Shown here piece after piece: positions 1 through 14,800 of a stretch of 64,000 nucleotides of DNA. The position numbers and the translations under genes are program-made. The first letter of the stretch is position 1. Every line of letters starts with the position of its first letter. Under the pieces are notes generated by a model. The model ran no database searches. It was not told where the DNA came from and saw nothing but the letters and a program-made list of their open reading frames with translations. The DNA comes from Galbula dea (lineage: Eukaryota; Chordata; Aves; Piciformes; Galbulidae), in assembly GCA_013399015.1 (NCBI GenBank), contig VWZX01006105.1, positions 1,364,001 through 1,428,000 of the forward strand. Reading direction: 5' to 3'.

Positions 1-3000
1 GGAGCAATAACATTTCTATGACATTTTAAAATCCACATGAAATGCTGCCATAATAACGATAGTGACATGTATGATCAACAGAGTGTGCTTGGTTGTGGTA
101 ATTGGCAATGATAATTTGGCTTATTTTTTTCCTCTCTATTTCCTATGGGAAAATTAAAAAAAAAAAAAGTAGAAATCTGTTGAAAATCCTGCTGAAATCA
201 AAACTCTGCTGAATTAAACCTATACAGAAATTTTCCATATTGTAGAGAAAATACACAGGTTAAGCTGTTTTAGAAACAGATGTCTGAAAATGGAATTGCT
301 GATCCCTATGGATGGCACTGTTACTACACTGGTAAGAAAGGTGATCCTCCTGCAGGAATTGGGCTTGAGAACCATGCTCAGCAGTACAGGATGCTCACCC
401 TTGACTCCAGGGGTGATATTTTGCCATATGCCTTTTAGTGGAGTGGGGATGGCAAAGGTCTCCCAGAACTGATTAGGCTAGGCTGAACTTTGTCTTGTGT
501 CTCCTTCCATGCACACATATATCTTACACCAAACACATACTGATAGAAGGTGCATAAGGACACAAGAAAGGACCTGAAACATCAGACTGGTGGTCCACCC
601 AGGCAGTATTCAGTGCCTGAGGACAGCAGCATGAGATGCTATTTGAAGAAAGCATATGAGCTTGGGCACATTCTGCAGCCTACTGCCACATTCAGGCCTG
701 CAACCCTGTCCAGTCATTTTAGTGTCCATCTGTGGACCTTTCTGTCCCCTTTCTGACCCCGCAGACACTGTCTGCCTCTCCAGCTCCCTATGGTAGAATG
801 AGAAGTGAGTCCATGTCCATTTTTGCTCTATGGCTGCTTATAACATGCTTCCATGTGCCTTTCCTCCCTCTTTAACTTCCTCCTCTCATAGAGCAAGTTT
901 AGCTAGGCTGGATTAGGTTATAAAGTGAACTGTGATTGCAGCTGACTCCACTAATGAGGCTGGATGTTGTACATGGCCACTGAAGAGAGAAAGCACTACA
1001 AAATGTGGATGTTATGAAAGGGAATAAAAATCTCTTTCCTTCTCCAAGACTATTTGGCAGAGATTTCAGGGGAAGTAGAAGACAGAGGGAACTAAATGTG
1101 AGGTTTAATATAAATGTAACAAGCTCAATTGTACTCAGTGATCTTTGGTATGCCTTTGCCAGAAAGTATCAGAAAGAATTTTGAGGTTACATTTTGCAAG
1201 AAAAGCACTCATGAAAATTGGTGCCTTCAAATCTAAGATCAAAACTTTGATTTATCATCTGACCTAATCACTGAGTCCTAGCCTAAACCTAATCTAGGTT
1301 TGGGTTTATGTACATGGCCCATCTCCAACCATAGCAAGATTTTGGAAAAGGCAGCTCACCACTCCATGAAATGAAACTTTCCAAAGATTTGCCAAACAAG
1401 AACTTCACCACCAGACTTTCTGCAGGAATTACTAAAATTGCCACTATGTTGCTCTGTGTTCAGGAAACTGGAGAGAAGCAAAAATGAGTGTGGGGAGAGC
1501 ACAGGGGAATGAACACTTCCTCCAAAGAAGCATCAGCAACATCTACACCAGAGAATAAATCAGAGTGTGGGTAGTTCTTTGGTTCTGAGGCCAATCAAGG
1601 GCTAAAAATTCAAGAGTCTGAAACAGGGAGTCTGCATTAAGCATCTGCTGTTAGCTGTCCTTGGCTCATACCAGGGCCATACCTTGTGCTGGCCTTGAAC
1701 ACTCTCAAACCATAACAGGGACAATACTTGAATCTCCACCAAAACCACTCCAAGGACCATGCCAACTGCATGGGCAATCAATAAGCTAAAGCCCAGGCAT
1801 ATCCCTGGCTCCTGTTCACTTTGCTGGGATAAACATGGCATCTTTTTTTTCCCTCTTTTTGGACATATTTCTCTTCTGCTGTGAGAGAAGGCTTACATTG
1901 CATGGATGAGCTAAAATGGGGCAGAACAAGAAGGCAACTCCAGTTCAGAGCTGTGGCTCAAGAAAAAATCTGACCCACCACAGCTCACCTCAGTGTTTGC
2001 CTGTTCATGGGAGTGTTTGTGGGAAAAAGAATGATAATGGTGCTTTTGTTTCTTCTTAAAGTCTTCTCCCTGCTGGGCTAGCAACTCAGCTGATAGAAAT
2101 GTGCTTGCAGTCCCTCATCCCCAAAACTGCAGGAATCTTGGGCACAAGCATGAGTCACCATGGGGCAGTGGCTGCTGGAGGGAGTTTTGTGTGTGCGGGT
2201 GCTGCTCCACAACACAGTATCTCTGACTGCAAAGCTGCTCTGGGAAACACTGTCCTGCTCTTCAAGGACTTGGTGGCTTCTTTGCACCCTGGCACTGATG
2301 CTTTCTGCCTTTTCAGCTGAGCTGCTGTAAATGTTTCTAAGGTGTTCCACAGGGATCAAAAGAAAGAAATCAGATTTTTTTTTTTTAGGGAAAAAAGTAG
2401 TTGATCAAAACAATCCTTGATTTTTTCTGCTTGTTTGAATATTACAGTGCAAGACCTGCTGTAGACAAATTAATCCTTCATTCCTAGAAAAGACCTAACA
2501 AATAATTTCATCTTTCAATTTTATTGTGCCCCTCCCCCCAGACTATTATGGTATGATACCAATGACTGGTAACTAAGGGCAGTTCATGTGAGCACTACTG
2601 AAGTCAGTGGCTTTAAAGGAAAGCAGCCTCCTGAACCCTCACATGATTGTCACTGGTACATATGGAGAGTAAGCTCCTCTGAGACTAACTGAAGATTTGC
2701 TGTAATCAGTTCATGAGCTGCAAAGTAGGCAGAGAGCTCACTGTGCGGAAGACGGTAAGGGAGAGAGGCAAGTATGGGGCTGGAGAGAGGTTACTAGTGG
2801 CAGTCCTCAAGGATTATTCCTGGGATTCCTTGTTCTTGGGTTTTCTTATTTTCCTCCTACTTCCCCCACGAAAGCTGTGTCCTTGTCCGCCTTGCCCCAT
2901 GAGGACAACCATCCTGACCTGTGACACAGGACAGTGCCTGAGCTGTGCCCTGCCCTGTTAGCTCTTAATGTGGCAGAACTAGGAGAACAGTGAAATGAGC

Positions 3001-6000
3001 TGGTGATGGCTGTGGAAAAGGAAAGTATCACAACCCAGGGATGATTCAAGCTAATATCCCCTGACTAAGCAGCTAAAAAAGCAGCCAAACAAACAAACCC
3101 AAAAAACCTTTCAGAATAATGCTGAACTGCACTGATTCTCTCATCTTCCTTTAAACTCAATTATCCTTTGCCATTGTGCCCCCCAAAAGGTTTACCATAG
3201 TTCTGGTTTTGTTGTGTTAAAGTCACCCATGGTCCATCACTCTGATCATTTCTGCTTCATTATCTCCTCCTATTCCTCTTTCTCATCTCTTGCCTGACTA
3301 AATGTTTTTTGAAGAAAGAAAGGCACTTTCTCCTCTGTTTCTGTTTAGTACAGTCAAATGAGATCATGATCTCACTCCCTGCTGCTGATCTATATATTTC
3401 TTGCTACACTTACTGCCCCTTTCACCAGCCACTTAGGTGCAATACTTAAGACTTTCACTATGAATATCCAAGTGGACATTTCACTCAAACAGGAGATTTT
3501 TCTCCAGCCCTGCATCAAGTTCAAACATCATGTTGTTTCTGCTGTGCCATGCCCTACGTCCCTTGATTCCTGCCACAACCCCCCACCCCTCTCCTCACTG
3601 CAAGCAAAACCAGCCCCAGCAGCATCATCATTGCCTTCTGCCTTTCCATCTTCATGCTTTCAGCAAGATCCCTCCTGCCTAAATGTTTGTACACACAGCT
3701 ATGAAGCCACAGGATTGGTGCAGAAGAGCACTTTAGCATGTGTTCGACTTTAGCCTTGTCAAGTCCTGTAAGATACATCACTCTGGCACACTTCTGAATG
3801 CTAGTTTGAACTGGGGCCTCTGGATCCGAGCCTAAGGGACACTGGAGAAAGTCACCTTCCAGATGACTGCATTGAGCTTTGAAACCTTCCTTCCTGCCTC
3901 ATCCCCTGAAAGAAAGAATCAAATTAATCAGAGCTGGTCATTCAGAGAAGCCAGTGGGGCTGACAAGGTGAGCCTACCTGAGGTGGAGCTCTGGACAAAC
4001 ATCAGCACTTCCTTCTTTCCACCTTTCCTAGCTGCTATGTGAGACCTTTGCTTTACAGATCTAAAATTCCCCTGGGTATTGCAGCTAGAAGTGCAGGGGA
4101 GGTCCTGTGTGTGTGCAAGCCACTTCACATGTTCAGGGGATCTCCCTGGAGCATGACTGTACACACATGCAGTCAGGTGCAAAATTTGGGCTGTACATAG
4201 CAATCCTTGTCATGCAGAGACCTTGTCATTGTGGAATTCTGCTTCCTACTGAAACATCTGCAGGATCAGGGCTCTTCAAGTGAAGAGGAGATTAGCATCT
4301 GTTTCTGTGTGGTATCGCTTGGAGGCCTGTGCCCAAATTCAATTGCACCTACCATTGGGAGCTATGCACCCACCAAAGGGAAATGCTTGTCTCGTAATGA
4401 GCTCATGCTGCTGCACTGCTGTTTTGTGTGTGTCAGCAGTTTTGTGGACTCTCCTGTTTGCAGATGTATGAATTATCCCTTGGATGCTTTCACCCTTCTC
4501 TATGCATACATTTAAGGTGAATGTAAAAGCATATTCATTGTTATAAGCTTTTTGTTCATCTTCTTATTTATTTGAGTGGCTAAGAAAAGAGGTTTCTATG
4601 TATGCACATTGTCAGCCCCAACAAATCACTCTACCAGGCAGAAGCAATGAAAGGTACCAAGTGATTTTCTGAGGTTCCTCCAGTTTTATAATTCTCTGAA
4701 AAGACATGGGGCAAAGCTGATCTTATAGTAGGCTAAATAGTCATAGTGTTTTTATTTTGTAAACCTCTTATTGTGTAAAGCAGACAAGTATTGATACTCT
4801 TCTTTCATATTTCATATAAAGGGAGCACAAAGACTCCTATCATTATACATAGATGGCTGTAGGTAAAGGTAAACACAATCAACAAGTTGCAGTCCTACCA
4901 CTTACTCTTAATTCTTTTAGTCTATAACTTGAGCAAGGATAATTCACTTGTTTTACTTACCACAGGCTATAAACATATTTTAAAATATTTATTTATGTAT
5001 TTATTAGTCTCTATAAGGTGGGTTCACCTTTGGAGCCTGGATGTGCCTCCCATTTTGACTGCTGCCTGACTTCATGTTACCTGAGTATGCACTGAACCCT
5101 TGCTCCCCTGTTGTGCCCAGTGCTGCCCAGACCTGTGGGGAAACCAAGGCTTGTCCCATGCATGCAGGACACACTGCCCCACGCTAGGCTGGCATCCCCC
5201 ACCTGTGAAGGGACAGGATTCACCAGGACAGGACTCCCTGGCAATGGCATGAATTATCAGGGGTAAATGTATGCCAGCAGCCTTACTGCTGGGTACCAAA
5301 CACTGCATGCTAGGTAGTAGCACAGGGCTCATTTGCTCCTAGGGCTGAGCTATGGTTGTAGAAACCTGTGCCATAAGACCCAGTTGGCCCCCAAGGCATC
5401 CGCTGGGTGTGTGTGGGGTGCCCGGCTGCACCCCAGCCATGCGCAGGCAGACCACAGAGCACACACCCAGGAGTGTCTCGCTGAGCCTATTAAACTGTTT
5501 AACAGGGGAAAAGGAAAACCTTTAAAACATGATGCACTAATGACAGATTAATCCACCCAAGAGAACAGTCATAAAGTAAAATGGTGTATAAAACAAAACA
5601 CATCATTAAGTACTATTGAAGAATTGAAGTATTAAGGATTGAAATACAGGATGAAATTCGTTCCTGGGTGCAGGGCCACTGAGTGCACCTTCGTCCTGTG
5701 CCAGGACCAGCAATTGGGCCGGGGGGAGTTTTGCTCTGGTCTTTGGGAGGGAAAGCTTCACTCCCCAAAAAGCCTTGAGGACTGCGGTGACCATCTTCTT
5801 GTCATTGAGCCATGACATAACATCGACTCTCCTAAATTTGCTGCTGCACATGGACAGATCTGTGGTAGGGTCAAATGGCCAAAGCAGCACTATTTGCCAG
5901 GATCCAGTCTGTGGTGCCTGCTTTCTTGTAACTGAGAAGCTTCTGAATTCATTTCCTCGCAAACCTTTTTCCCCAGTCTTTGTTCACCAACAGCATCACT

Positions 6001-6852
6001 TGAGCTGTCTTGAACAGCAGACATCTCTTCTGAGTAGTGCTGTACTTTGTAGCCCTTACCAATGGGCAAGGATGTCCTCACACCTACCAAGAAAAGAATT
6101 CCATACAGCACTAGAAGAGCAGCTTTTGGTATTTCCTTCTGCCTTGACCCTTCAGCTGCCCAGGTACAATTTTTTCATGTGGAAAAGACCAAGTAGGTGA
6201 AAGTTTCTCTCTTTCTTTTTGACCAAGGAAGGAGGGGAGAGACCAAGAGCCACTGCTCCTACCACACAAACAAGAAGCTGCAGCTTGAGAGTAAAGGAAG
6301 GAAGGAGACCCACAGAAATAGTCCAGTGGAAATTTATGAATGCAAAAATATCTGGCTGTTAATAAGGTGTTCTACTGTAAATATATATTAACAGGTACAT
6401 CCCAGCTACAGCAACAGCTCCTTTTCTCATTGGTATCTGCATGAGCCCCCCAGCAAGGCAGTACCAAGTCAGGGTGCTTGATGACAGAATTTGCCCCTTG
6501 GGTTTGGTGTTACTGGTGATGATGTATTCGGCAATGAGAACCCAGCTGAGTCTTGGGAAGCTAAGCCAAGTGTGCTGGAAAGGTGTTAGCAGATGACACC
6601 ACTTGTAAATTTAAACCCAAGCAAACAGACTGGTGAAGTCACTGAAACCTCTTGAAAGTGAACACTCCTGAAGCCCTACAGCACTATTTTTAGAGCTGTA
6701 TTTCAGATAAGAGTTCCACGTGTTTAGCTTTTTCTTGTTATAGACACGTATTTACCCTTCCCTAAGACAATTCTATTTCAACTTTCTTCAGGCAAGTAGG
6801 CAAAAGACAAAAAAGGCTACACCTTGCAATATAAAATAAATGTTACTTTTTT

Positions 6853-6867
6853 AAAAAAAAAAAAAAA
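6853..6867. repeat. Poly-A run, 15 bases
   Basis: A simple A run preceded by T-rich sequence. Nothing upstream looks like a retrocopy. Confidence 0.9.
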
Positions 6868-7076
6868 CAACAAACCAAACCTGAAAAGATGTCTATCCTG
6901 GTTTCTAAGTGCCCTGGAAAATATTAAAAACATGGGGTGGGGTTTTCGGATGTGCTTTGTATTGCTGGTCAAGTTGCAACTGATAACATCTACTTGTGGC
7001 TTTTTGCTTTCTGTTTGTGATTCCTTAGGTCTCCTCTGATTTCAGAAGGAAACAAACAGTGATCCAGCTCCTTCTC

Positions 7077-7108
7077 AAAGTCATTCCCATATGCAAAGTC
7101 ATTCCCAG
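7077..7108. repeat. Tandem duplication of a 17-base unit
   Basis: AAAGTCATTCCCA occurs at 7078-7090 and again at 7095-7107, a period of 17 bases. Confidence 0.75.
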
Positions 7109-10100
7109 AATTTCTGCTGCAGGAATTCAGTGCCTTTCAGTGGACACCAGTAAAACAAGCCTATGTTTGGGCTATCAGGGTGCTACCCTTGAGAGGCTGG
7201 TGATTTCCCATGGCTGGCTGACAAAACTGCTGGCTAAGGAGGACCTTGCTGGTAGGCTTGGCATATTCACTAAGGATCTCAGAGTCATCACCAGCTCTCT
7301 GCCCACATGCTGCTGATAGTGCCATGCCATGATGCTGCCCAAGCCTGCTTGGTTGACACTCAGCTGATCGACACACAACTCTCTAAAAACAAACACCTGC
7401 TCGTGTATATCTACATGCTCAATGCTTTGGGCAGAGGCTCCTCTGGCTTCCCCTGGTCTGCTGTCTCTGACCCCTTTCATCCTGTCATCTCCTGGCTTCT
7501 CAGTTATAACCCACAGACAACTAAGTGAGTTCACTCGGGGAGTTCTCAGGATGGTCTTAATATGGAAAGTAGGATGTCACTGGCAGAGGAAAGTCCTATA
7601 AGCAGACTGGATGGGAGTGCTGAGGTGGCTGGATGTGGTTGTGAAGGCAATGACAGGAGCTTGAGTGACGACTGTGAGACCACAGATAAACTACTCCAAA
7701 AATCTGCACACCTCAGAAAGATGGTGAAGATAGGGAACATGATAAATCTCACTTGATAAAAACTAGGCATTCAGCAAGGAAACATCATCCCTCCATCTAT
7801 CCCTTGGTTTTCACGGTGTCCTATGTGCTGGCTCTACACCATGTCATTTCCCCACAATGATGAACTCTACAGCAGGCTAAAGGGCAGAAAAAGAGGCTTA
7901 CCAGGTGTGGATGCAGAAAGGGATGGGTGCTCCCACACACAACCCCGCTCTTTTAAGTGGAAATTTTAATTGATGGGCTCTTATTTGATTGATCGTTGTG
8001 ACAGAGGGGAGAAGCAAGGCAGAATGCAAGTTATGAATCAGCTGGCAGGTCTGTGAATGCAGAAAGGGTGGGATATGGTGAGTCATCATCACGACCTATT
8101 TCTCAGCTCTTCTGTAATCAATCTTTTTGTCTCTCGCAGGCTTGACAATGACTCATTCTTTGACATGTCTTTATAGAGCTGCTTTACGCACTGCCTGTCA
8201 GCCTCCCTGGTGCTGTTCAGTTTGTCTGTTGCATCGTGCCAGCAGAGGTTAAGAAATGCTACACCTGATTACTGCAGGATGACTTCAACAAACCGAACAA
8301 ATCACTCCAGTGATAACATAGGTAGGGAAATGGCTAAGGAAAAATTGCTTTTTTATATTGCAAATTTACAATTAATTTTAACTGGGTGTTAGGAGTGTCC
8401 TTGTCTGCGCTGGTAATGGCCATCATCATTACTATACTAATGCACTCTGTATTTTTGCCATTTCTGCTGCAATCATTCATAAGGATTAGAAGTATTTCCC
8501 AAGTGAATTCTCATCCTCCATGGAGGGACTTCGCCCTCCAGCCCATCCACTCCACGCTTGACATACCTGTCTGCCATCCTCTTTTTAACCTGTTCTTTTT
8601 CACCCTATTAATGTTATTCTATTTGGTACAATAACCTTATTGAAGTCCAAGTAGCCTGTTTCAGTTCCCTAAGGTATCATTTGTTTAGAAAGGCAGCATG
8701 TTATTTCTACACTATTCATCTTTAGTTAAGTCTCTATAGCATTTTTTAATTTCTATTTACCCACATGAATTTAATTTGTTTTTCAGTCACACTTTTTTCA
8801 AAAGCCTATTTACTTCTGTGATCAGACTAGTGACTCAAGTTTCCCAGATGACTTTTAATACACCTTTCAAAATAAGCAACTCTCCAGCCAGAACATACCA
8901 AGCTGGATTTGGTAGCCAGACTCTTTACTGTAACTGCAATATTTCTTCGCAGTTCCTTAATATCACTAGAAAACCACTATCATCTCCTTTTGGTTTGTAC
9001 ACAGCAAACCCATTGGATTTTGTGTCCACCACAACTGTTGTAATTTCCATTTACATAGAGACTTTCTCGTTAGACAAGTTGTCTCAGCCCTGTTGGTGTC
9101 CTACTGAGAAACTCAAGAAAGGTGCTCATTCAGTTTCGGAGCCAAACCTATATTATCTTCCTTCTCTATTGCTTTTCATTGCAAAGCAGAAACACTTCCT
9201 CTTCCTTGTTCTCTTGTTATTTATAGAGAGATGAAGTCTGCTATTTGTTTCTATCAATTTTACAAGGCTGAAACCAGTTGAATTTTAGCAGTTGTACACA
9301 CACCATTTTCCTTGCTGTTTTGTGCTTTCTTCCATGCTTTGTTGGCTTTCTGCTAACTTGTAACACCATGTATCTCATCTAGTCTGGCATTATGCTTGAC
9401 AGGTCTGTGATTTACTCTGGCCACCTGTTAAAACTCGCTGTCAAAAATGAGTCCCAGAACAATTTATGTGGCAAGCCAGCTTGCTTTGCTGAACTCTGAA
9501 AACATGAGGACAACTAGAATAGCAATTTTTCTTGGTTAGTAGTGCCCACTTGTAGAGTTTTACCTGCTCACATAAGTCCTAGGCTGTTGATGTCTTTTAG
9601 TTCTTTCTTCTACCTGAAGGTCAGTCACTGTCTCCATCATTTCTTTCTCTCTGTTTTGCTGGTGTGAGCTACTTTTCTTCAATTCTTTTACTGCTTGGTG
9701 TCTTTCTCTTCATTGCCTTTGTTATGCACATGTCAAACAGACAGGCCTGGACAAGAAGGATAGATGCAACTCCACCACATGGAAAAATCTTTTATGTATG
9801 GAAGATCAGTTTAGAATGAGTTATAACTATTGAAGTAGATTTAGAAATGGACCAAGAATGCAAGATGATGAAGGTGAAAATCACAGATTCTTGCCTCAGT
9901 TCTGTCCTAGTCTCCAAGACTCCATGGATCCAAAAGATTCTTAGGTCTTGTCTCTCACTCACTTTATCAGGCAGCATTAGTATCTAAACAATTTTTTCCT
10001 CTTTGAGCATAATTTGTAGCAGCGAGACACAAAGCCGAGAGAGTGGTTAAAACAAACACAGGCAACAGGTGAGAATGAAGAAACAGGATCATGTGAGGTT

Positions 10101-10528
10101 GTGTGCCAGTGCTGACAGTTGCCTCAGAATCTGGTACTTGAGTGATAGTTTAAATTCATCCTTGAAAAGAAACAGAACAGAAGGTCATTCCTGAAACATG
10201 TAGTTTCATATTTTTTTAGGTAGAACCTGGTTATGTTGATAAAATGAAGAGCTCACAGCACCAAGGATGCATGAAGATGTCTTAAAAAGATCTGCAAGCA
10301 GTCTGTCCACTTCCCCTCACCTCTTGTCCTTGGGAATTGTAGGCCAGCTTTGCACAGCTACTTTAGTGCCAAAAGGTGCAAGTGGGCAACTAATGAGAGT
10401 TCAAAAGCAGCACCTTATCTTCAGCAAGCTGTTAGAAAAGGACAGTATTCAGTGATCTATTTCTTTAGCTACATAAATAAGCAGGAAAAGGCTAAATGGC
10501 TTCAGGACTTCATTTTAGACCCAACTGG

Positions 10529-10547
10529 AAAAAAAAAAAAAAAAAAA
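10529..10547. repeat. Poly-A run, 19 bases
   Basis: An uninterrupted A run. No processed pseudogene or retroelement body was recognised immediately upstream, so its origin is unclear. Confidence 0.9.
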
Positions 10548-11688
10548 GACAAAAATCCTTAAGATTTATTTCATTGACAAATGAGGAGTTTTGGAGTTTT
10601 GAAACAATATCCAAACAGTATCTTCTGAGAAGCTTCTGTGAGGTCCTACTTCCAAACAGTAAAACTAAACTAAACACACTTCCCAGCTGCCCCTGGATAA
10701 AAGTACTTAGAACAGGGTACTTTTCTGGAAGGAGGCTATTTTGCTTTGAATGCCACAATCTACCTTAATCCAGATAAACTCTGTGCAGTATGACCTTTAG
10801 GAAATTCACTTCTAAGTCACTGGCAAAGATCCCATTGCTTATTACCAGGACAAGATTGGACCATCAACAACACTTCCACCAGAATGGGCATGCCCACAGG
10901 GGACAAGGAAAACCAGGCCGAAAGGCTGAAAGAAAAGCTAGCGGATAGCTAAGTAATTAATGCAAACTTTGACTGGTGAGTTCTTTAGGTTGACTTAATG
11001 AGGGCATGTGGGTGGCATACTTCAAGACAATATCCCATCAATTTCAGTAAATGTAATGATAAACATCAGAACAATGATGTTTCTTGGTGAGAAATTAATA
11101 ATTTACATATATGGCCTTGGCACTACTGCTGTATTCTGACTAAATGGCAAAATCGGGTGAGCTCCCTGTTTGGTGTCGTGGTTAAGGAATAAGAAGACAG
11201 AAGTTCTGTATTGCCTATATTAGACATGGGTGAACTCCAGTTACCTGGTCTTACAGCTGTAGTAGATAGATGACATCTCAGCTTTTCTAAAGTGTGTCTG
11301 TTAAGATTTTCCCAGCTGACCTGCAAAAGACAGGAAGTCTGTAGTAGAGCAACAGTTGAATCAAACACCCTCTCTACTCTACATGCCTGCCCCACGGACC
11401 CATCTCGTCATATATGTATGTATAGCAGTAGGATGTATGATTCCCAGAGAGTCAAATGGCATAGCCTATGGATATGCTGTGCATCTTAAAACAGTTTTTA
11501 TCTATGCATCTTTCTTCTGTAATCATAAAGCCTGAAGCAACACAATGGCCACAAAAAGTGCTTTATTTACATCACTATATGAATACAACCTATGGCAGAT
11601 ATTCAATTCCTGTAATCTGCCAGAAACATCAACACCTTGAAGGCAAGCTCAGATAGGAAATGGGTCATTGACTCACTCTTCTGGCTTG

Positions 11689-11875
11689 ATAATAATAATA
11701 CTTAGCACTTATTTAATTCTTTACACACATTAAACAATAAATCAATCCTCACTACGTGTCTGTAAAAGAGAGATATCCCAGTTTTACAGATGGAGATACT
11801 GAAGGAGTTCAGTGCTTTGCCCGGTGAAGCAGCTGATAGTTCTACAGTTAGCATTCCTGTTTCCCTGATCCCATG
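11689..11875 (+). mobile_element. Ancient MIR/L2-like relic
   Basis: It has the ordered blocks AATAATAATACTTAGCACTT, TTTAATTCTTTACACACATT, CCCAGTTTTACAGATGGAGA and ACTGAAGGAGTTCAGTGCTT, then a GCAGCTGATAG block and TTCCCTGATCCCATG. These follow the old amniote SINE/L2-type 3' pattern (ttagcactt, attttacagatgggg, aactgaggc, gtcacacagc). The copy is highly diverged. Confidence 0.5.
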
Positions 11876-14800
11876 TGAATTTGGGGGCTTAGAGGAGTCT
11901 CAGAAACATTAGTTACTTATTGCTGATGCTCACACTGGGATAAAGGCCATGCCACAGTCATAGTTAGCACTGACATTGCATTTATGATTGGAATAAATAA
12001 TCCACACTCTTAATAAAATTGCTTGGCATCAAGAATTCAGTCTGTTTTCCACAGTGGGAAGCAGGGGCAGAGCGGATAAATTAATTATGCCATATCCTAG
12101 AGAGACTCAATATCTAAACCAAAAGAGCTCAGAGGCTCTTCCTTTCTTCTGACTACTGAATTCTGAAAGAAACCCCTGCCCACTCTAGGCTCTTCTTTGA
12201 AAAATATGATCTTTTGAAGCATTTTGCTTGAGCTTGTTTCACAGCAGTTTATATAAGGGGCAACCTCTCTTAAAGGCTGATGTACCACACACAAGTCTCC
12301 TCCAGACAGCAGAGAGCAGTGACTGTGCATGTGTAGTTTGTACATATACTGAGCTCTTTATGTAGCGTGTCTCCAGCCAGACATCAGCACCACTGTTCTA
12401 AAGCATCAGAAGGCCCCTCATTCTGGCTGTGCCATGCCCTGGGGCTCAGCTGGCTCAGCCTGCTGTGGTTGGTGCTTGTCTGAGGGTTTCTTGGGCAAAA
12501 GAGCCAGCTCAGGGCTCTCTGTTCTGCCTTGGGAGAAGATGCCTGTTTCCCATGTGTCCTCTGGGATAACCTCACCCAACCAAGGACCCCCACAGCTGCG
12601 TGTGGCAATTGTTTTGTACCACCCAAAAGGGCAGCATCTTCCCCACAGAGAAGCAGCAGTCCCACAGACCCCAGCTCTCCTGGAGCTTCTTTTGTCTCAG
12701 CTGTTTGTGCACTGACCCTGCTCTTGGCTTTGGCAAGCCAGGCACAGTTGTTCCCAGTGCAAAACATCACTAGATGAGAACTGAAGGAAGGTCCTTTGCT
12801 GGGAGAAATAGTTGGGGTTTTTTTACCATGAAGATAAACCACTCATTGCTACTTACAACAACTGCTCACAAGTGAGAAATATATGTCCAGAGAATAGCTT
12901 CCTACACTTGTCCCTTTGAGACTAAGGTACCCCTAACTCAAATTCCCAGGCTTACATGGGACTCCTCAAGATACATGTCTTTAAAACATATCTCCTATTT
13001 CCACACAGATGAATTTTCCATTAGTTCTTCAGCCCTTTCACCATGGAATGAAGTTTGCTTTAGACTTTAGAGTTAAGCTAACATGTGGCATACTTGTGTT
13101 TCTTTCCAAAATGACAGCTTCCATTTCCTAACTGCTGAGCTTTCCTACAAGAAAATGTATTTCCTTGTAGTATCTGGGGTCTCACATATCAGAAGGCTTA
13201 TCTGGATGTGCTGGTGCCTACTGCTTAGTAAAATTTGGTTGTTTCATTAGAGGTTAATGTGGGGCGTCCCAGAGGGAGACTGTCTATGCCACTTCTGTCA
13301 TGAGTTTTAGGTGGATTCAGTTCCTCTGCCTCATTCCAGTGTCAGGTCACCACATGGGCCAGCAACTCCCCAGGGCTGAGACTGAAGGGAATCCCCACAG
13401 GGTCCATCAGGGCAGGACCTGGCAGATGAGGTCTATCCCACCCCCAACCAGGAACAAGGTATGGGGCAGCCCCAACCCTGAGCATTGGGCACTCCCCTGG
13501 CAACAAGTACAGTATGGCAGTGGTTCTGTCAGCCATATAAGAAATCATGACCTCTGGTCAGTCACGAGTTCTCAGGTGTCCTCTTCTTGCTCTGTTTAAT
13601 ACCCTATTGTTCATGAGCTGTGTTTTCATGTGGCATTTAGCATTTCTCACATTAGTCCTCTGTCAGATGAGGATCACTGATAACATCCTCCACTTGATGT
13701 AATGAAAACCACAGTGCAGTGCTGCAGAAGCAGTTATTGCCAGAAATGTGGTTGGTTTTTGCCTGCTGTCCTTCTGGCACCCAACCATTGCTTGACCATA
13801 TGCGAACAAATTTGAGCTAACTTTTCCCTGTTTCCAGAGATGTGCTTTGCATTTCCTGTTTTTCCACCTGGTTTCCTTCTTTCCAGAAATAATTCAGAGC
13901 CAATGAGTGTTCAGAATTTAGAACATTCAGGGCCATACTCAGGTGAAAAAGTAGAGCAGAACCTGCTCATGGGTTCCACTGGGCTCTCCTCACAAACTTT
14001 AAGTTTGCTTTGTCACAGTTTTTTCCATGATTATGCTGAAATGGCTATTACCCAGACATTGTACCCTGGCTGGTTTCTTTACAGACCTAATCCATGCTGA
14101 GTCCATCTATTTTTATCAAGAACATGTTGGTCCAAGAGTGGTGTGACTATGGATCCATGGCACAGGATGGTCACCTGCTGGAAGGAGCACCACTTTCTCC
14201 CTGCCTGGCATTTGCAGTTTCATTTGTGGATTAATCCTAGGAAGGCTTTTGCCTTCCCCTAGATCAGAGGTAGCCCTATCACACCCTGGGATGAAGAACT
14301 GGCTGTTACCTTCAGTGCTCAAAAGGAAGAAATGACCAAATCATGGCTTTCTGGAGAATCTCATAGAGATCCATTGGAGTGGGGAGACACACATCCTTAG
14401 AGCAGCCTCACAGCTCCTTCAGAGAGCTCAGCATGCTCCCTTATCTGCACACAGCAAGAACAGTGTCCCACCCCATGGCACCTCCTTGATATGTCTTTAC
14501 CAAGAGAACTACAGTGCTCCTGCCCAAAGTTGCAGGGGAGACTTGGAGGAGCTATTCAGGCTTCTACTCTCAGCAGAAGACTGCCTGAGATAACCACAAT
14601 CTCTCCACATCCAAGGTTCCCAGAGTGGTAACAAGCAAGTCCTGCACATGAGGTGGCAAAAGAGAGGGGAGAGAAGGATGAACAGATATCACAACACAAG
14701 TGACACATGGATTCATCATGTTGCATCACACAAGTTTAAAATAAGGTGGTTTTTTCCTACCTGTTCTATTTTGAGCCATAAAACTCCTTTGTTTTGCTGA

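Larger units (their letters stand above)
1..11688. other. Intergenic, no gene recognised
   Basis: Only short ORFs occur here, the longest 152 codons at 8776-9234 on the plus strand, and none resembles a known protein. There are simple runs (poly-A at 6853 and 10529) and a 17-base tandem duplication at 7077. I saw no clear splice-linked coding exons, RNA genes or CR1 tails. Confidence 0.6.

Noticed and set aside
2340..2362. GGTGTTCCACAGGGATCA, identical in type to the CR1 GVPQGS motif
   Set aside because: Flanking sequence on both sides shows no CR1 similarity, so an 18-base match is taken as chance.
8776..9234. 152-codon plus-strand ORF rich in Phe, Ser and Leu
   Set aside because: No recognisable family. 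The hydrophobic composition follows from T-rich DNA, and there is no supporting exon structure.
12384..12842. 152-codon minus-strand ORF in a GC-richer patch
   Set aside because: The opposite strand has equally long ORFs, and no motif or homologue is recognised. GC content alone explains the open frames.
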